In this document: piece after piece, positions 1-13,149 of the stretch
Numbering within the stretch: the stretch's first letter is position 1
How the letters are laid out: every line of letters begins with the position of its first letter
Source of the DNA: Chytridium lagenaria
Lineage: Eukaryota; Chytridiomycota; Chytridiomycetes; Chytridiales; Chytridiaceae
Direction of reading: 5' to 3'
DNA: 64,000 nucleotides
NCBI GenBank assembly: GCA_025449115.1
Contig: JAHLKC010000020.1
Span: forward strand, 186,001 to 250,000
The notes under the pieces: model-generated
Told to the model about the DNA's origin: nothing
The model's input: only the letters and a program-made list of their open reading frames with translations
The model's database searches: none
Made by a program: the position numbers and the translations under genes

Positions 1-840
1 TTTAACATGATCCTCCCCCTTAAAAAGCCGACTCAAGCTCGACAAAAAAGATTGCTCGATAGCGCGAACTGTGAAACTATACTATACGCGCGCGCGTGCA
101 GAATTATAAAGCAGGCTCATGCTTTAGGATATAACTTTCAGATGGTTGAGAGGGGATATGATGAAAGTGGTTACTGAAGCAAAGAGTCTTTTCTAGTGTG
201 TAGTGTGTATTGTCTTTCAGTAGTAGCTCGGTTTGATTGGATATACCTTGTTTGGTCAAGTGTGTGTGTGTGTGAGAGAGAGAGCAAGAGAGACATAGTA
301 TTTATATACCCATATATCCATTCGATAATTATATTATCCCAAAAGGTCAATTACTATTACCAAGGACTTGGATTTGATAAAAGAGAAACCCTTTCCATGT
401 TACACTGATCTAGACCAATGAAATCACCTCCGATTAATTATTTATTATTTAATTTATTAATGAATTAACTTGTATATTTGCTTGACCATCACTCTAATCA
501 CTATATCACTCCATCACTTATTGTTCATCATCATCATTTTGTTTATTATTATTATTATAAAAGAGACCGTCTCCACCAGCAGTGCACGTACATCCGTTAT
601 AGATACCTACAACCACCCGTCATCTCATACACACACACTCTTCACATTCATTTCATTACAACTCACCATCATACTTCTTTCTTCTTCTACTGCTGTTGTT
701 TGTTGGTACAACACAATAATCGGAAATCATCTGCTGCCTGGAATCGGTGGCTATTAGCATTTTAGGAAACTGAAAGAAAATCAATTCCTGTTCTCCTTGC
801 CTTCACACACCCAACACAAACATACAAGGGGACGGAAGAG
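1..840. other. Upstream intergenic region with simple repeats
   Basis: I see no convincing gene here. The stretch holds an alternating CG tract near 87-98, a GT run followed by a GA run near 260-285, and AT-rich sequence up to about 560. The 600-830 segment is pyrimidine- and CA-rich, as expected for a 5' leader or promoter of the gene that starts at 841. Short open frames here are low complexity. Confidence 0.5.
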
Positions 841-3630
841 ATGACGACAGCATCAGCCGGATCTACCTCTACGACAAAGCCTGATCCTCTGTCCTCTTCC
901 ACTCATGGATCAGCTTCAACTCACCTTCATGGCTCAGCCTCCTTCGCTGACTTTGCCACCTCATCCTCCGCCTCAGCACTGCACCAGCAAGCATGCCCTC
1001 ACCGTCTAGCACATCGTCATCTTCTACACCCACATCCCAGTCTCTGCAGCCTGGCTTGCTATGGGTGTTTGGGCAAAAGGTGTGGGAAAGGAGTCTGTGC
1101 GGTTGGTTGCAAAGGGGTTGACGAGAAAGCCGTCAACTCTTCGGAATTCTATACCCTCACCTCAGCCTCCTTCTTCACCGTCACTCTCAACATACCATTC
1201 CCTTCACCTCCTTTCGGCTCACTGCAGTTGTCCAGACCTGGACCATGGCGCAGAGGATCTGCTGTTGTTCTCAAACTTGGACTTGGACTTGAGATTGCTT
1301 CGAGATCTGATGCCAGTGATCGAGGATATATTTCTTCTGGGAGACATCAGGAGGACGACGAGTCTATGGAGGGAGATGAGGATGACGTTGAGCTGATGGA
1401 GCCAATGGACACGGGACTTTTATTTACAAAGGGCATGGAGTCGTCCATTCCTGTAAAAGCTAGTCTTACTACAACCACCATCAACGATTCCAGGCAACGC
1501 TTAAAGAGCCTTGGTGGTGGCCCCGGCGTGCTCGATCTCCCCGCGAGCTTCTCTACGAGGTAAGCCCCTTTCTTCGTCGTGTGACCTGCGCCTTCAAATA
1601 TGGCCTGACCTCTCTTCCTTGCACAGATCCTCGCGTACCTTCCAACCAACTCTCTCATCCCTCTCCTCCGTACCCGCGCACCCCTTTCCACCGTGACATC
1701 CTCTGAACTCTCCACCAGACTCTACTCGATTCGCACCCTCGATGACCTTAAATCCTTTGTCCGATCTGGCTTCGCCACCACGGCGGCACCCATTGGACCA
1801 TTGTTTTACCGCGCTGGGACAATTGTGCTGTTTGCGAGATACTTTATGAGACTTGTGCCAGAGGCAAAGGCGTTGTTGGGAGTTGGGTATGCTGTGGTGC
1901 TGGCGTGGTTCATGTGTTTTTTTTATGCAGTGCCGTTTCTTGGTAAGCCCCTCCTCTCTTTTAGCCTTTCTTTCTCATCAAATATGTTCCGAAACTTTAT
2001 CTCATATTCAATTCAAGGCGCTCTGGTGTTATATTCTTGTATGGACATTGTCGACGCCATCTCCCAACTCTTCAACTACACCCTAGCCCCTCCCTCCCCG
2101 ACACCATCCGCTCCCTCATCCTTCCCCGGAAAACATTCTCTCCACACCCACCGTCATCGCCAACCTCGTCCCCTCCATCCCTCCACACCTCGTCCAACGT
2201 CTCCGCTTCGAAGGTCCCACTCCAACCCTCTCCCCAAGTGATCCACCCAGATGTTGCGGACCAGCAGGATCCCTTGCAACCCCGATCCAGGATGACGACG
2301 TGGACGTGTCTGAGCAACTCGGTGAACCTATCAGCGGTATCCAACCCCAAGGAGACAATACATCACCCGGTTCACCTCCCCCTCAAAACTGGGGTCTCAT
2401 GTCCCCTTACACGCCTTGGCATCTCTATCTCCTCACTTACGCCGTCTCCCATCATACAAGGGTTTCAAAACTCCCTCCACAGACGTTCCCAACATCATCA
2501 CCGTTGCCTCCACTTGAAGACCAACCATCCCCAGATCTTCGACGTCGTAGACCCTCGAAAATCGCACCCCCCCCGTCATATGAAGATCTCATGGCCTCCT
2601 TCAACTCCTTTTCTGCATCCGCCACAGCGTCTGCTTCCACCCCTATGGCATCTGCAGCCACCGCGTTGACCATCAGACTCGCTACACCGGTTGTGAGCGT
2701 TATTTCCCTCGTCGTCGCCTTGTTTGCCCGACAAATGGTGTGGACTTATGTTGCTGTCATCACGTACTTTGCGCCAGGGTTTAGCTACATTCTTCGCCCT
2801 TACGCCGTGGATGGCGATACGTTGAACGAGGATGGCATCGGAAAACTGTCATTCCAACCGTGGAGGTTGTCGAGGACATGGAGGATGATGATATCGTTGA
2901 TGAACCTCCCGTGATCGACGAAACCCCTCCACACCATCACCTCCTCACCGCCACCGTCATCCACGGCGTCACAAGACTCACACTCTCCCGTGTCTCCCTC
3001 GCCTGGTGGTTCCGGCTCCACCCCATCCCCACGCTCCGTTCTCTCACCCTCACCCGTTGCGAGGTGGACGAGAACGGGATCTCGATTGTCGCAGCGGCGT
3101 GTCAAGGACTTCTCAGTCTTCTTCTTCGACACTGTGAGGTTCGTGGTGGAGATGGTGGATGGAGGTCGAGGGAGGCGTCGACGCAGGTTGGGGATGTGGC
3201 GGGTGTTTACGAGGTTGCGGATGGTGAGGTTTGAGATGTGTGGGGAGAGGAGTTGTGGGGTGGATGCTGTGAGGATGGTGCTTGAACGTGCGCCGAGGGT
3301 GGAGAGGGTGGAGTTTGTGGGGTGTGGAGGGGTTGAGGAGGGGATGTTGGATTTGATTGCGGATGTGGAGGTGGAGGATGGAGGTGGGGGGGGGTTGGAG
3401 GGGGGGATGTGGATTTGGTTGTGCAGGAGAGGATTGTGAAGGGGGGGGTTGTGGTGAGGAGACCGCCTGTGAGGGTGGAGGATGGGGGGGGTGTTGTTCC
3501 GCCTGTGGTGGTGCCTCCTGGGTTTAGAAAGTGTTATGTTGTGCAGGGGGTTGCGGTGAGGAATTTGAGGAGTGTGTGGAATGCGCATTTGAAGGCGAGA
3601 CAGAGGGAGTTGTGGGAGGGACATGTTTGA
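841..3630 (+). CDS. F-box/LRR-like protein, frame-disrupted
   Basis: An F-box-like segment is read across an intron: exon 1494-1559 ends ...SPRELLYE and the exon from 1627 continues ILAYLPTNSLIPLLR. F-box proteins usually act as substrate receptors of SCF ubiquitin ligases. Hydrophobic stretches follow near 1850-2050 and 2680-2790. A leucine-rich, LRR-like part follows at about 2930-3140 (LTLSRVSLAWW, LRSLTLTRCEV). Likely introns are 1453-1493, 1560-1626 and 1943-2017. The frame changes without a plausible intron near 1060-1400, at 2075-2125 (C-rich runs) and after 2880, so the gene is decayed or the assembly has indels. Start 841 is the first ATG of a long open stretch and the final frame ends at 3630. 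The F-box call is moderate; the precise model is weak. Confidence 0.5.
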
Positions 3631-3959
3631 GGAACCTCTTTATTTCAACCTCTCCATGAAACGTCCATGTTTGATTTGCGATTCCCTCGAAACCCCTTTC
3701 TCGCATTTTTTTTGTTTGGTTAACGTATTCGCGTTTATATCCCCCTTTTTTTTTTCGTGGACTTGTATATGCGGTGGGTCGCTGTTGGCATCCTTTTCTG
3801 TTTTTGGCACATGTATTATTCAAAGCACGCTCTTATAACCAAAAAAAAAAACAAGAATCGAACAAAAAATAGTACATCACATTGTCTTAACGCGAACATT
3901 AAAAGAGTTCCATCCACCTCTCATGTCGTCCACACCTCCCCTCCATCGCTTCTACGCAC

Positions 3960-4077
3960 ACACACATAAGCCCGACCCGCACCCCCTCCTTGTGTCTCCC
4001 CGTACACACAAAGCCGCACCCCCTCCTTGTGTCTCCCCGTACACACAAAGCCGCACCCCCTCCTTGTGCCTCCCCGT
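3960..4077. repeat. Minisatellite, 37-bp unit, about 3 copies
   Basis: Copies at 4004-4040 and 4041-4077 are nearly identical, differing at one base (TGTGTCTCC versus TGTGCCTCC). A diverged first copy lies at about 3960-4003. The unit begins ACACACAAAGCCGCACCCCC and ends in CTCCCCGT. It abuts the inverted-repeat arm at 4081. Confidence 0.85.
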
Positions 4078-4080
4078 CTC

Positions 4081-4190
4081 ATGGCGGGTCGAATGTATGG
4101 TCGTGTTAGCGGGTTGGGTGGCCGGTGATTGTTTTTGGATGGGGTTTATTGACTTTTTTGGTCGTGGCGTGGGAACCTCCAACCTGCGTT
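4081..4190 (+). repeat. Inverted repeat flanking SCC2, left arm
   Basis: This roughly 110-bp segment, from ATGGCGGGTCGAATG to CCTGCGTT, recurs in reverse complement at 12201-12315. Shared blocks include TTGGGTGGCCGGTGA and GGTTTATTGACTTTTTTGGT, with small indels between. It may be a decayed mobile element or a segmental duplication. Confidence 0.8.
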
Positions 4191-4592
4191 CCTTCTCGAT
4201 GGTTGTGGACTTGCATCAACAGTCACATCAGCCAGAGCCAATACATTGTATTTTCTTAATCCCAAGCCGTTCAGATTAATGACGCAAATCAAAAACGCTT
4301 ATTGCTGCGACAGGAAGGATGGTTGCCATGTTGTCTTCTGAATAACGGATCCGGTGGCCTTGTTAAGAGGTAAGGTCTGAGGTGCGCGTAGAGGTGCGAT
4401 TCGATGATTAAATTCGTTGGAGTTGAAAAGGTTCATGCATGATGGTTAGTGAGGCCCGTCTAAATATGTGTGTCCAGTCGCAAGACATGGCGCAAATTAA
4501 AATCTTTGTGCGTGTTATTGAAGTTTAAAGAAAACATAAGGACGGTCAAGTCAACGTTTATCAGTTCATGGAGCGTCGTGCGTTCGTCCGCA

Positions 4593-7500
4593 ATGTGGGG
4601 TGCCTCAGCTACACTTGACAGAGATCGTCCAGAACGACTGGACATTTCACAAACACCTTTCTCGGAATCAAAATTCAAAATTAGCGACAAGCTGAACCAC
4701 AACGTTGAGGGCCTAGAGATGCTGGCGAGAGGTCCTACATATGATGGGGGAGCATCTCTAAATGGGTCTGGAAACTCTACTGCTGCCATGCATCAGAATG
4801 GATCGTATAATGGAGCAAACTCTTTGAACGGCTCCAATGGTTTAAATGGTGCAAACGGTTTAACCAGTAACGCTGAGGAAAGCAAAGTTCCCTCCCGTCA
4901 AGGATCGTTCGTAAAAAGGGAGAGAGTGGAGGCATCTTTTAAGCTTGAAAAACTTGGTGGGGTGGTTGCCTTAAAAAGGCATGACGTTTGGGGGTTTTGT
5001 TGAAAGGAGAATGTTTGTGCTGAATCATCGCATTACACAACCGTAGATTGCACCGTCAAACAATCCGATCAATGAGCCAAATGGGAACCCACCGATGGTA
5101 CAAACAGCCATCCAATGATGGTGCTGTCAAAAGCATGTCGGCCGTTTTTGCAAGCGATGAGTTTGCGGTAAAGTCGTTTCACTCTAAAATGTTGGAATCC
5201 ATCAGTCGAGCTGCGCCAGCATGCTCTGCACCAAGCACTCACGGTATACATTTCTTTTAATTTGTATTCTAATGCAGCTATAGTTGCATCACTTATTCCG
5301 ACTTTGGAAGTGAAATTGCCAGAGGTTTCGCTTCTTGATGACGTGCCTTTATCACTTCAAGGATATTTTAAATTCTGGTGCAATACCATATGCCATGGAA
5401 CGCTTCAAAATCAGATTGCAGGATATAATGATGGGACGTATCAATATATACATGACATTGGGAATTTGTTGGGAGCGACGAATCTAAGTTATTTGTAAGG
5501 AGTGAAGGAAGACGTTTCTGACCATCCAAGGAGAGTAAAGAACTTTGACATGGATGGCGGTCAAGATGTTAACCCGATTCTTGATAATCATTCTGCCGAT
5601 ATACCTGATGTCGATACCTCACTCACAGAGATGGTTCTTTCTTTCTCAAAAAGCATGAATGATGTGGGTCTCTTTGAAACTAAGCCAGTAAGTGCTTTTC
5701 CACTAATCTTTCTCTACCATGGCATTTCAAATTTTAACTGAGAGTTCAGGTCTGCTGAGGATTCAAAGGCATATTGGATGACATCTGCGTCTATGCAGAT
5801 AGAACAACTTCTTTCAAGGAACTTTGGAGCCTTGTCTACTGCGCAAACACAGGCATCTACAGGCGCATCCAAAGGGAAAGAAGAGACGTAGGAAAGATAT
5901 CCCAATAGCTGAAGATCCCGCCCTACCTACGGTAGCACCCACCCTAACACCCCCAACTCCAACGACACAAATCGTTTCCGCGGATATCCGTAAAAGTATG
6001 ATATTATCCATGACGTATGCTTTTAACCAATTTAACAGAATCCTCGAAATCCGTCGTTGAAAAGCAGTAGAAAGTGCTGGCGCTGTATCAAACCTCCTCT
6101 CGGAATCATCAAGCGATGAATTCACTCCTGATCTTTATCAAAAAATTGTGTCCGCCAATCGACACATTGAGAAGGTTCTGGAGAAACAGCTACATGCTGA
6201 ATTTCTCGACACTTTTGCTGCTGATGATGAAGATGTCGTGATCAGGCTTTTGGGATGCTTGGAGAGTCTCATTAAAGATCGGGAATTCCTGGATCCGTGT
6301 TGGAATCCTTGTGAGTGTTTTTTATTAAACCTCTTTATTGATGGAAAAGCAACGGAGGTTCAGGATGATGATGTTTTTGGTAAAATGAGTAGGGATCTGG
6401 AGTTAAATATTTGGGCTTGCGATGAGTCTTTGATGGCAATGATGTTGTTGATCTGTCTTTTGAAGAGCGAGACGGTATCAAGAAAGGTAGAATTACATTT
6501 CGATTCTTAGCGACTGATTATACTTTTATTTATTTATATATATTTTTAGTTCCCAGGAGAGACTATCATTCTTCTTCTCCTGCAATTCTTAAAAACCCGC
6601 ATTGAGGATTTCCTTTTAAATATTGTAAAAATAATGGAGAATAATGGAGGTTTGCTACCGTTTATTTAGAGGCTGACATTCTTAGATGCGTTGACACCTA
6701 TACTAAAGTTGAAACAGAACACGATATTAAGATATGCTTAGTTTACTGCCCTCGGCTAAATTTTTTCTACAAAGGACATTCTTCAAAGCATAAAAACTGT
6801 CGTAGACAAACTATGCGCATAACCTCTGTCTTTTTCGACTTGATCTTGCTGAGAATTTTCAGGACCAGATTATTGTCATGGTAGCATGTCCTTTGCTGTC
6901 TGTGCTCATAAGTTATCTTAGGCCTATTCGATGGCTCTGTCTCCCTTCTTTGTGGAAGTCACGACATTTGGAAACGAAATCGGGATTCCTAAACTCCAAC
7001 GCCATTGCATTAAAGTGGTCATGTCGATTTTTTCAAAGTATCCGGCGCATAGGCAGTTGATCATGGAGAGATTGTTGGGAATATTGTGCGAACTGCGTCT
7101 ACAAAGAAAACCGCTGGACAATATAGGTAAGCGTAAAGTTGATGTTCTGTGTTAAGAATGTATTAGACTGCGCGATGGACGTGTATTCAAATGATGACAG
7201 CTTTAGTGCTTCAGCTGATCCAGTCGTGTTCTTTAAACAGTAGTTTTATGGATTCTGCAGAGGAGCTTTCACTGGAGATTGATAATAGCCCGTCCGACCC
7301 AGAGGTGAAGACCGAACCGGGCCTGAAACCCTTACGCGGCTTATCAAAAGTAAAGCCATGTTGTATATCGCTTAAATATTTAGACGATTGCACTAGCGCG
7401 GTCAAATCTGGAAGCCTCAAACACGTGTTCAGCATATATTTTAAAGTATCTCCTTAGCCGCGCTTTTCCTCCAAACGACTCTGGCAAAGGCGAAAAGAAG

Positions 7501-10500
7501 GGTCGGAAATCCATAGGTGTTGAGATTGAAGGTGAATTCCGCGTGACGTTGGATGGGTTTGTGAAAGATTGTCTTGATTTGGTGGCAGATGTTGAGTGGC
7601 CTGCAGCAATCATGATCGCGAATGTTTATTCTCAAATGATGGTGTGACGTGCAGTTTATGTCATTATGCTGACGTGCTTGCCTTTTTTTTTTTTTTTTTT
7701 TAGCGACAGGCTCTTGAAGAAAAGAGCGATACGGGGTTGAAACTTTTTGCGTTGGATTGGTTTGGAGATTGTATTGGGAAGATTCGACGGGTTACGCAAA
7801 CGTCGAGAGATGCGATGGCACACTTGAATTTCACGCCATCTGTTTCCTTTGAAGAACTTCAGATGGAGTTGGGATGTTCAGAGTGGAATGGAGAGTCGTC
7901 TGTGAGAAAGATTGGGATCGTGCATGAAGCTGAGGATGTTGTTTTGAATTGCTTGGAGTTGTGTGATCTTCAGGAATATCCGATAAAGGTATTGTATTAA
8001 GTTGACTACTGGAGTTTATTCACTGACTATTATCTAGGCCGCTTCAGCATTTTTCATATCAATGTGGATGCAAAGATTCTCCGCCCTTGCTGGGAGTGCG
8101 AATAGTGCGGAATCCCCATGGATGAAGGAATTGAGTCAATGCTACATTACTATTGCAATTATTGTAGACGTGTTTCTTCACGAAAAAGGTAAACGTTGCG
8201 AGTCGCACATATCTCATTATCTTAGTATATCAGGCGTTGGTATGCCGTCACTCCCAAATCAAAAGCGATCGTTATCATTATCAGACGGCGTCAAGCCCGA
8301 TCATAATATCGGCAGAGCCTTGGTCTACCTCTCCTCCAGCCGCTCTCAATTCTTTGGTTCCTCCGAATACTTTCTCTCTCTCATCCTATCTGCTCTTCGC
8401 ATTGACATTATTTCCGTCCGATCCCGAGCCGTTCGTGCGTTGGGTGATATCTCTAGCGCGGACGCAAGCGTTCTGGCGCGATCGCAATTGATGAATTTCG
8501 TGAACGAGTTGATGTGTGATTCGAGTACATCTGTGAGAGATTCGACCGTTCAGCTTCTAGGAGGGCTTTTAACAGCGAATATTAGCGAGGAGGTGATTGA
8601 TAGGTATTATCCAATGTTGCTGCCAAGGATTTTGGTGAGTTTTTTTTTTGAAGGCTTTTGTTGATGAGTTTAGGATGTGGGCCCTTCTGTGAGGAAACGG
8701 ACGTTGAAGCTTGTGAAGGATATGTATGATTCAGAGTATAAGATTGCTGTCAGCGCCGCTGGAAGCGCAGCCTGTTCTTATTCAAAAGCTGGGGCTATTT
8801 AGTGGACGGATTTTAGGCAGGATTATTGATGATGAAGACGCCGTCAAGGTATATAGTGCCAACGCGAAAAATACCTTACGATTGAACTTTATAGGACCTT
8901 GCCTTGAAATGCCTGTCCGGCATGTGGCTCTGTGGTCTCAGATCTGGAAAATCATTCGACGCTGATATCATCACCGACGAAACTGAGCAAATTGTTTTAA
9001 GGGAGGGGTGTTTTAAAACGCTTGGGGCTGGGGATAAACAGGATATTATTTTAAGAGTTTATGTGATGATGGACACGGTGCAACAGATTGGGAGCGCTTC
9101 GTTGCTGGAGGAATGTATGGGACGGATGGTGAAGGGGCAGACGTCGAAATCGTCAAAGAGAGATAGCCTTGCGTTGATGTCATTGCTTACAGAGTGTGTT
9201 GCGGAACAGGTTCTGTTGCAGGAGGAAAGTAATAATAGGGTGAGCTGTCTTCCTTTTGTAATAGTATTGATAAAATATTTCAGGAAAGGCTTTACTATGC
9301 AATGCAACTCCTTGAAATCTTTTCCAAATCCTGCCCCCACGCCGTCATCCCCTACCTCAAGATGCTTCAAATCCAAATGAAGATCACAACCTCAACCACC
9401 ACACCTGCAACCCCAACAACACCAAGCTCACTGAACCATCCCACAACCCCCACAACCCCATCACACCGTCGAAAGAGGGGATAGACGATGCTAGGATCAT
9501 GGATGACAAGATTGTGTGCTCAGCGGCGAATATTCTTATGAGGACTGTCCCTGTTGCCGTGAACCTGGATGCGGCGTTGGTGAATCGGATTGAGTTGGAT
9601 TTGATTGGGATGCTGTCGAATCGGTCACATAAGGTGACAGGGTTGCGTGTTGTTTTTTTGGTGCTGATCTTTGTAAGGTGTTGTCAGCGGTTGTGCCGTG
9701 TCTTTGTGTGCTCGTGGATGCGGTGTCGAAGAATTATGCAAAACTTATCAGGGTTTTGAAAACTTGTTATGGTAATGCTTTTTAATTTTTTTGTTGAAAC
9801 CTGCTCTCCTTTTAACAAGAGTTTATTTTACTAATGCATGGATGGTACAGAAACTTTAAGAAAAGTATTGCCGCAAGTGAACGGTTCAAGCGCTCCACCT
9901 TCAAACATTCTCCGCAATGTCGCGAGATCTCTCGTCATCTCTTCCTACATTCTCCGAAATTTTGATTTTGACGCCAAACTGTCTTGCTTTACTGGTATTT
10001 TACCGATGTTTACCCACTGATTAACGACTATCTCAGCTACCGATTTTAGCGTATTCGGTCCAGAGGGCAAGTCGGTTGCTGTCGCAGTATATGAGATCAT
10101 TCTCGCGTACGCGTCTCCCAAACTCCCTTTGATCATGTCATACGCGTTACAGGCTTTAGGTACTTATTTTTAACGTTTTAAGCTGATATTGTAAAGGACA
10201 CGTTTTCTCGCGATACCCCCGCATAATGCTCCGCGATGACGCCCGTTGTCTCATGGACAATGTCTTTAACAGCGGCGGGCAAAACCAAAAAATAGACTTG
10301 ATTAAAGTCTTTGAAGAGTTTTTGAGTAGCGAGCAAAGCAAGATTGAGACAAAGAGTTAAGTCTCCGTTTCATCGTTTTTTTTTCTCGTATTCATATCTG
10401 TCTATAGAAACCGGTGATGAATCTGGGATTGATTTGCAGGTGCTTGTGGGGAATGCGGAGGAGATGGGGGATGCTGGGGTTAGTTCGCAGTTGATGCAGT

Positions 10501-11892
10501 TGTATTTGGATAGGGTTTTGGGGTGTATGCTGAGTAAAGATATGGGGATTAGTGCTGCTGCTTTTAATGTTGTGGCGTTGATTTTGGAGCAAGGCCTTGT
10601 GCATCCGTTGAATGTAAGAAAACTTGGATTATTGTTTTGGTTGTTGTTGGCCTTTGATATCTTACATGTCTTTTAATTTCAGTGCATGCCTTCGCTCGTC
10701 GCCATGCAAGCACATCCAGACCCTATGGTCCACGAACGCGCCTACGAGATCTACGAAACCCTCGTCTCAAAACACGACAGCTTTATCCACACTCGCAACG
10801 CCGAATGCGTCCACCGGATGTTCACGTACCTCCAAACCCTCCACGTCCCCGTCAACCTATTTCAAAAGACCGAGATCGTATGGATACCCGGCTACAACAC
10901 TACTGCTGTCCTTGATCGTTTTTACTCAAACATACCGTTTAAGAAGGGTCGACGGATGGAGTTTTTGATGACAATGGTGAAGGGCGTTGAGGCTGGGGAG
11001 TTGGTGTTTGCGAGGTTCTTGTGTGAGAATTTGGGGGGGTTGGAGTATAAGACTTTGGAGGAGGTGTTGCATGTTATGTATTGTGTGGATTTGAGTGTTG
11101 GGGTGAGTGGCGAGGATGTGTATGTGGAGGTTGGGGAGGTTTTAGAGAAATGGAGTTTAGAAGGAGTCAATGCGTTTGGTGAGGTCACGCTACGGTATTT
11201 CGCAATTCTGACCCCCTTTTTTTTGGCGTTAGAACCCGAAACCCTTTTCTCGCTCTCGACGCGTTGCAGTAAGACTGCGATGCTGTTTTGTTTGAAATCG
11301 CATTTGAGCGCGTTGTACGGCGTTCCAGAAAGGTAATTTGTGGATGAGACTTTGTTCTTATTTTGGACAGTAAATGTCGAAAGTATAGCCCGACGGCTGC
11401 TAAGCAGGGGGATAAAGCCAAGACGTTGCAACGTGTTATGGGTGTGAGTGCGGCGATAAAGTGGGATAGGTTTGGGTTTGATCCGACTGAAGTGATGACG
11501 GAGGTGATGTCATTGATGGGTGTGTTTGAGAAGGTATTTAGAAACGCCCGTTTTTTTTTGTTTTGTTTTGTTTTCTTTTTCTGGTGTTTTTTTATTTTGT
11601 GTGTGTGTGCACCATTTGAGCTGACGTGATTTAGTTTAAGGAATTTATGGAAAAGGACTTTTTTGTTGCAAGAGAGGGGTTGTCGGATTTAGAAGGTTCA
11701 GATGGTGGTGAGAATGGGGTTGTGCCGGATAATGATGATGGTGGCGTACAGAATTTGCCTGTGAAACGACGGGCGTCGACGGGGGGTGCGAAGAGTAAGC
11801 CGAAAAAAGCGCAGAGGAGGGCGTCGGAGGTTGATAGGAGACGGAAGAGTGAGGATGGGGTGAGAGGGAAGAAGAGAAAGGGAGTTGAGTGA
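4593..11892 (+). CDS. SCC2: Sister chromatid cohesion protein 2 (SCC2/Nipped-B/Mis4), cohesin loader
   Basis: SCC2, with SCC4, loads the cohesin ring onto DNA in the nucleus. The protein is a long HEAT-repeat solenoid. Diagnostic stretches are STSVRDSTVQLLGGL (about 8530-8570) followed across an intron by DVGPSVRKRTLKLVKD (from 8674), both typical of Nipped-B. Other matching stretches are FFVEVTTFGNEIGIPKLQ (near 6950), FSALAGSANSAESPW (near 8080) and YLQTLHVPVNLFQKTE (near 10840). The C-terminus (11650-11892) is acidic and then Lys/Arg-rich, as in the family. There are many small introns, for example 5495-5530 (36 nt), 7989-8037 (49 nt) and 8635-8673 (39 nt). The start is the ATG at 4593; an upstream exon cannot be excluded. 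The N-terminal part has an Asn/Gly/Ser-rich linker. Some exons between 6500 and 6900 and near 8700-8960 are not resolved. Confidence 0.85.
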
Positions 11893-12161
11893 GAGGTTGG
11901 GTTTATCGTGTTTTATTAGATAATGGTGGTTTTTCTTCGGTTACATGTATATTTCTTTATTGAATGTTTCTTTTTTTTATTGTACTCCTGGTTCATTCGT
12001 TCGTTTTTATTTTATAGTCACTTTTTTCTACAATAAGAAATATATGCGTGTAGAGTGGTTATGTCTCAAGAAGAAACCCATCACCTCACTTTATTCTAAT
12101 GTGTTTTAGACCTTTGACAATTTCATCTCAATGTACATGAATCCGGGCTACATGGATATCA

Positions 12162-12585
12162 TTTGTCCATGCTCATTTTCCCCCACTCCACCATCTCCTC
12201 AACGCAGGTGGTGGTCCCATATACCCCCACGCCACTACCAAAAAAGTCAATAAACCTATCATCAAATACACTCACCGGCCACCCAAACCGCTAGCATGAT
12301 CATTCGAACCGCCATGACACGGAGAGGGACAAAGAGGGGTACGGGGTCGGGGTTATGGGTGGTTTTGATTGCTGGGTATGAGCGATGGCGTAGGGTAGGT
12401 GGGGACGACATTGGAGGGTGATGTAGATGGAAATCTTTTGATATTCGCGTTGAAAGAATTGGATCAAGAAAAACACTTTCTGACCCACACTTTGTTCATA
12501 TCATCATCGCGCCTTTGAATTTACACGTCTATACATCATTATTTGTCCATGCTCATTTTCCCCAACTCCACCATCTCCTCAACGC
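12162..12585. repeat. Direct repeat pair (about 44 bp) bracketing the IR arm
   Basis: ATTTGTCCATGCTCATTTTC and the following CCACCATCTCCTCAACGC block occur at 12162-12205 and again at 12541-12585, with very few differences. The pair encloses the right inverted-repeat arm. This could be duplication at an insertion or a nested repeat. Confidence 0.75.
12201..12315 (-). repeat. Inverted repeat flanking SCC2, right arm
   Basis: This is the reverse complement of the 4081-4190 arm, about 80% alike by eye. It includes GGTTTATTGACTTTTTTGGT and TTTGGGTGGCCGGTGA. The two arms are about 8 kb apart with SCC2 between them. Confidence 0.8.
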
Positions 12586-12656
12586 TGTCCATCTGCATTT
12601 ATGGGGCCCGGAGCTCAAATGAAAGGCCGTCCACTCTTCTCTCGGAAAAACTCACA

Positions 12657-12773
12657 AACCAGGAGGCTTTAAAAAAAGCAAACATGCGTCAATTCTTGTG
12701 GAGGATTGCAAGGTCTTTACTGGCCAAGGTGAACGAATAACGGCTTTGGATATGATGGTAAGGAAAGAGGTAC
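12657..12773 (+). pseudogene. Fragment duplicated from the PQQ beta-propeller gene
   Basis: About 115 bp starting CAGGAGGCTTTAAAAAAAGC match 13568-13682 of the downstream gene. Shared blocks include ATGCGTCAATTCTTGTGGAG and TAACGGCT. Small differences break the frame. It carries only the last blade's sequence, so it is a non-functional duplicate. Confidence 0.8.
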
Positions 12774-13149
12774 ATATGCCTCTTTTAAAATTATATTTCT
12801 GATTGTGTTTAATTAACTTGTCACTGATTTGAACTTGAAATCGGTGTGTTTGTGAGATGCCAAACTATTATTCTTGATGGGTGGCCAACTCAAGAGCATA
12901 TGATGTGGCCTGATAGCGCAATCGAACATGCAGTAGTCCATCGTAGGTGACCACAGTGCGGACCATCCTGTACCGTTCATTCTGGATAGGTGAATCAATT
13001 ATCGAAATTGGCTGTGAGCACTTCAGTTTGTCCAACGCAGACGTTTCATAGAGTTCAACTGACTGGCAACCTGTCTGACACCCTCAAGTTTCAAACTATA
13101 GAGATGATCACCCCTTGTCGCCATACATATCTGCTCAACGAGTTTAAGC

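Larger units (their letters stand above)
3631..4592. other. Intergenic region with minisatellite and inverted-repeat arm
   Basis: No gene is supported. It holds T-rich 3' flank of the F-box-like gene (3700-3850), a 37-bp minisatellite (3960-4077), one arm of an inverted repeat whose partner lies beyond SCC2 (4081-4190), and the presumed SCC2 promoter. Confidence 0.5.
11893..13149. other. Intergenic region rich in repeat remnants
   Basis: After the SCC2 stop comes a T-rich 3' flank. Then follow a direct repeat of about 44 bp (12162-12205 and 12541-12585), the right arm of the inverted repeat flanking SCC2, and a fragment copied from the beta-propeller gene (12657-12773). No intact gene is supported. 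Undetected 5' exons of the beta-propeller gene could lie at 12800-13149. Confidence 0.5.

Noticed and set aside
5493..5501. In-frame TAA in SCC2 as a sign of a reassigned stop codon
   Set aside because: A 36-nt GT-AG intron (5495-5530) removes it and restores the frame, and other genes end normally at TAA, TAG and TGA.
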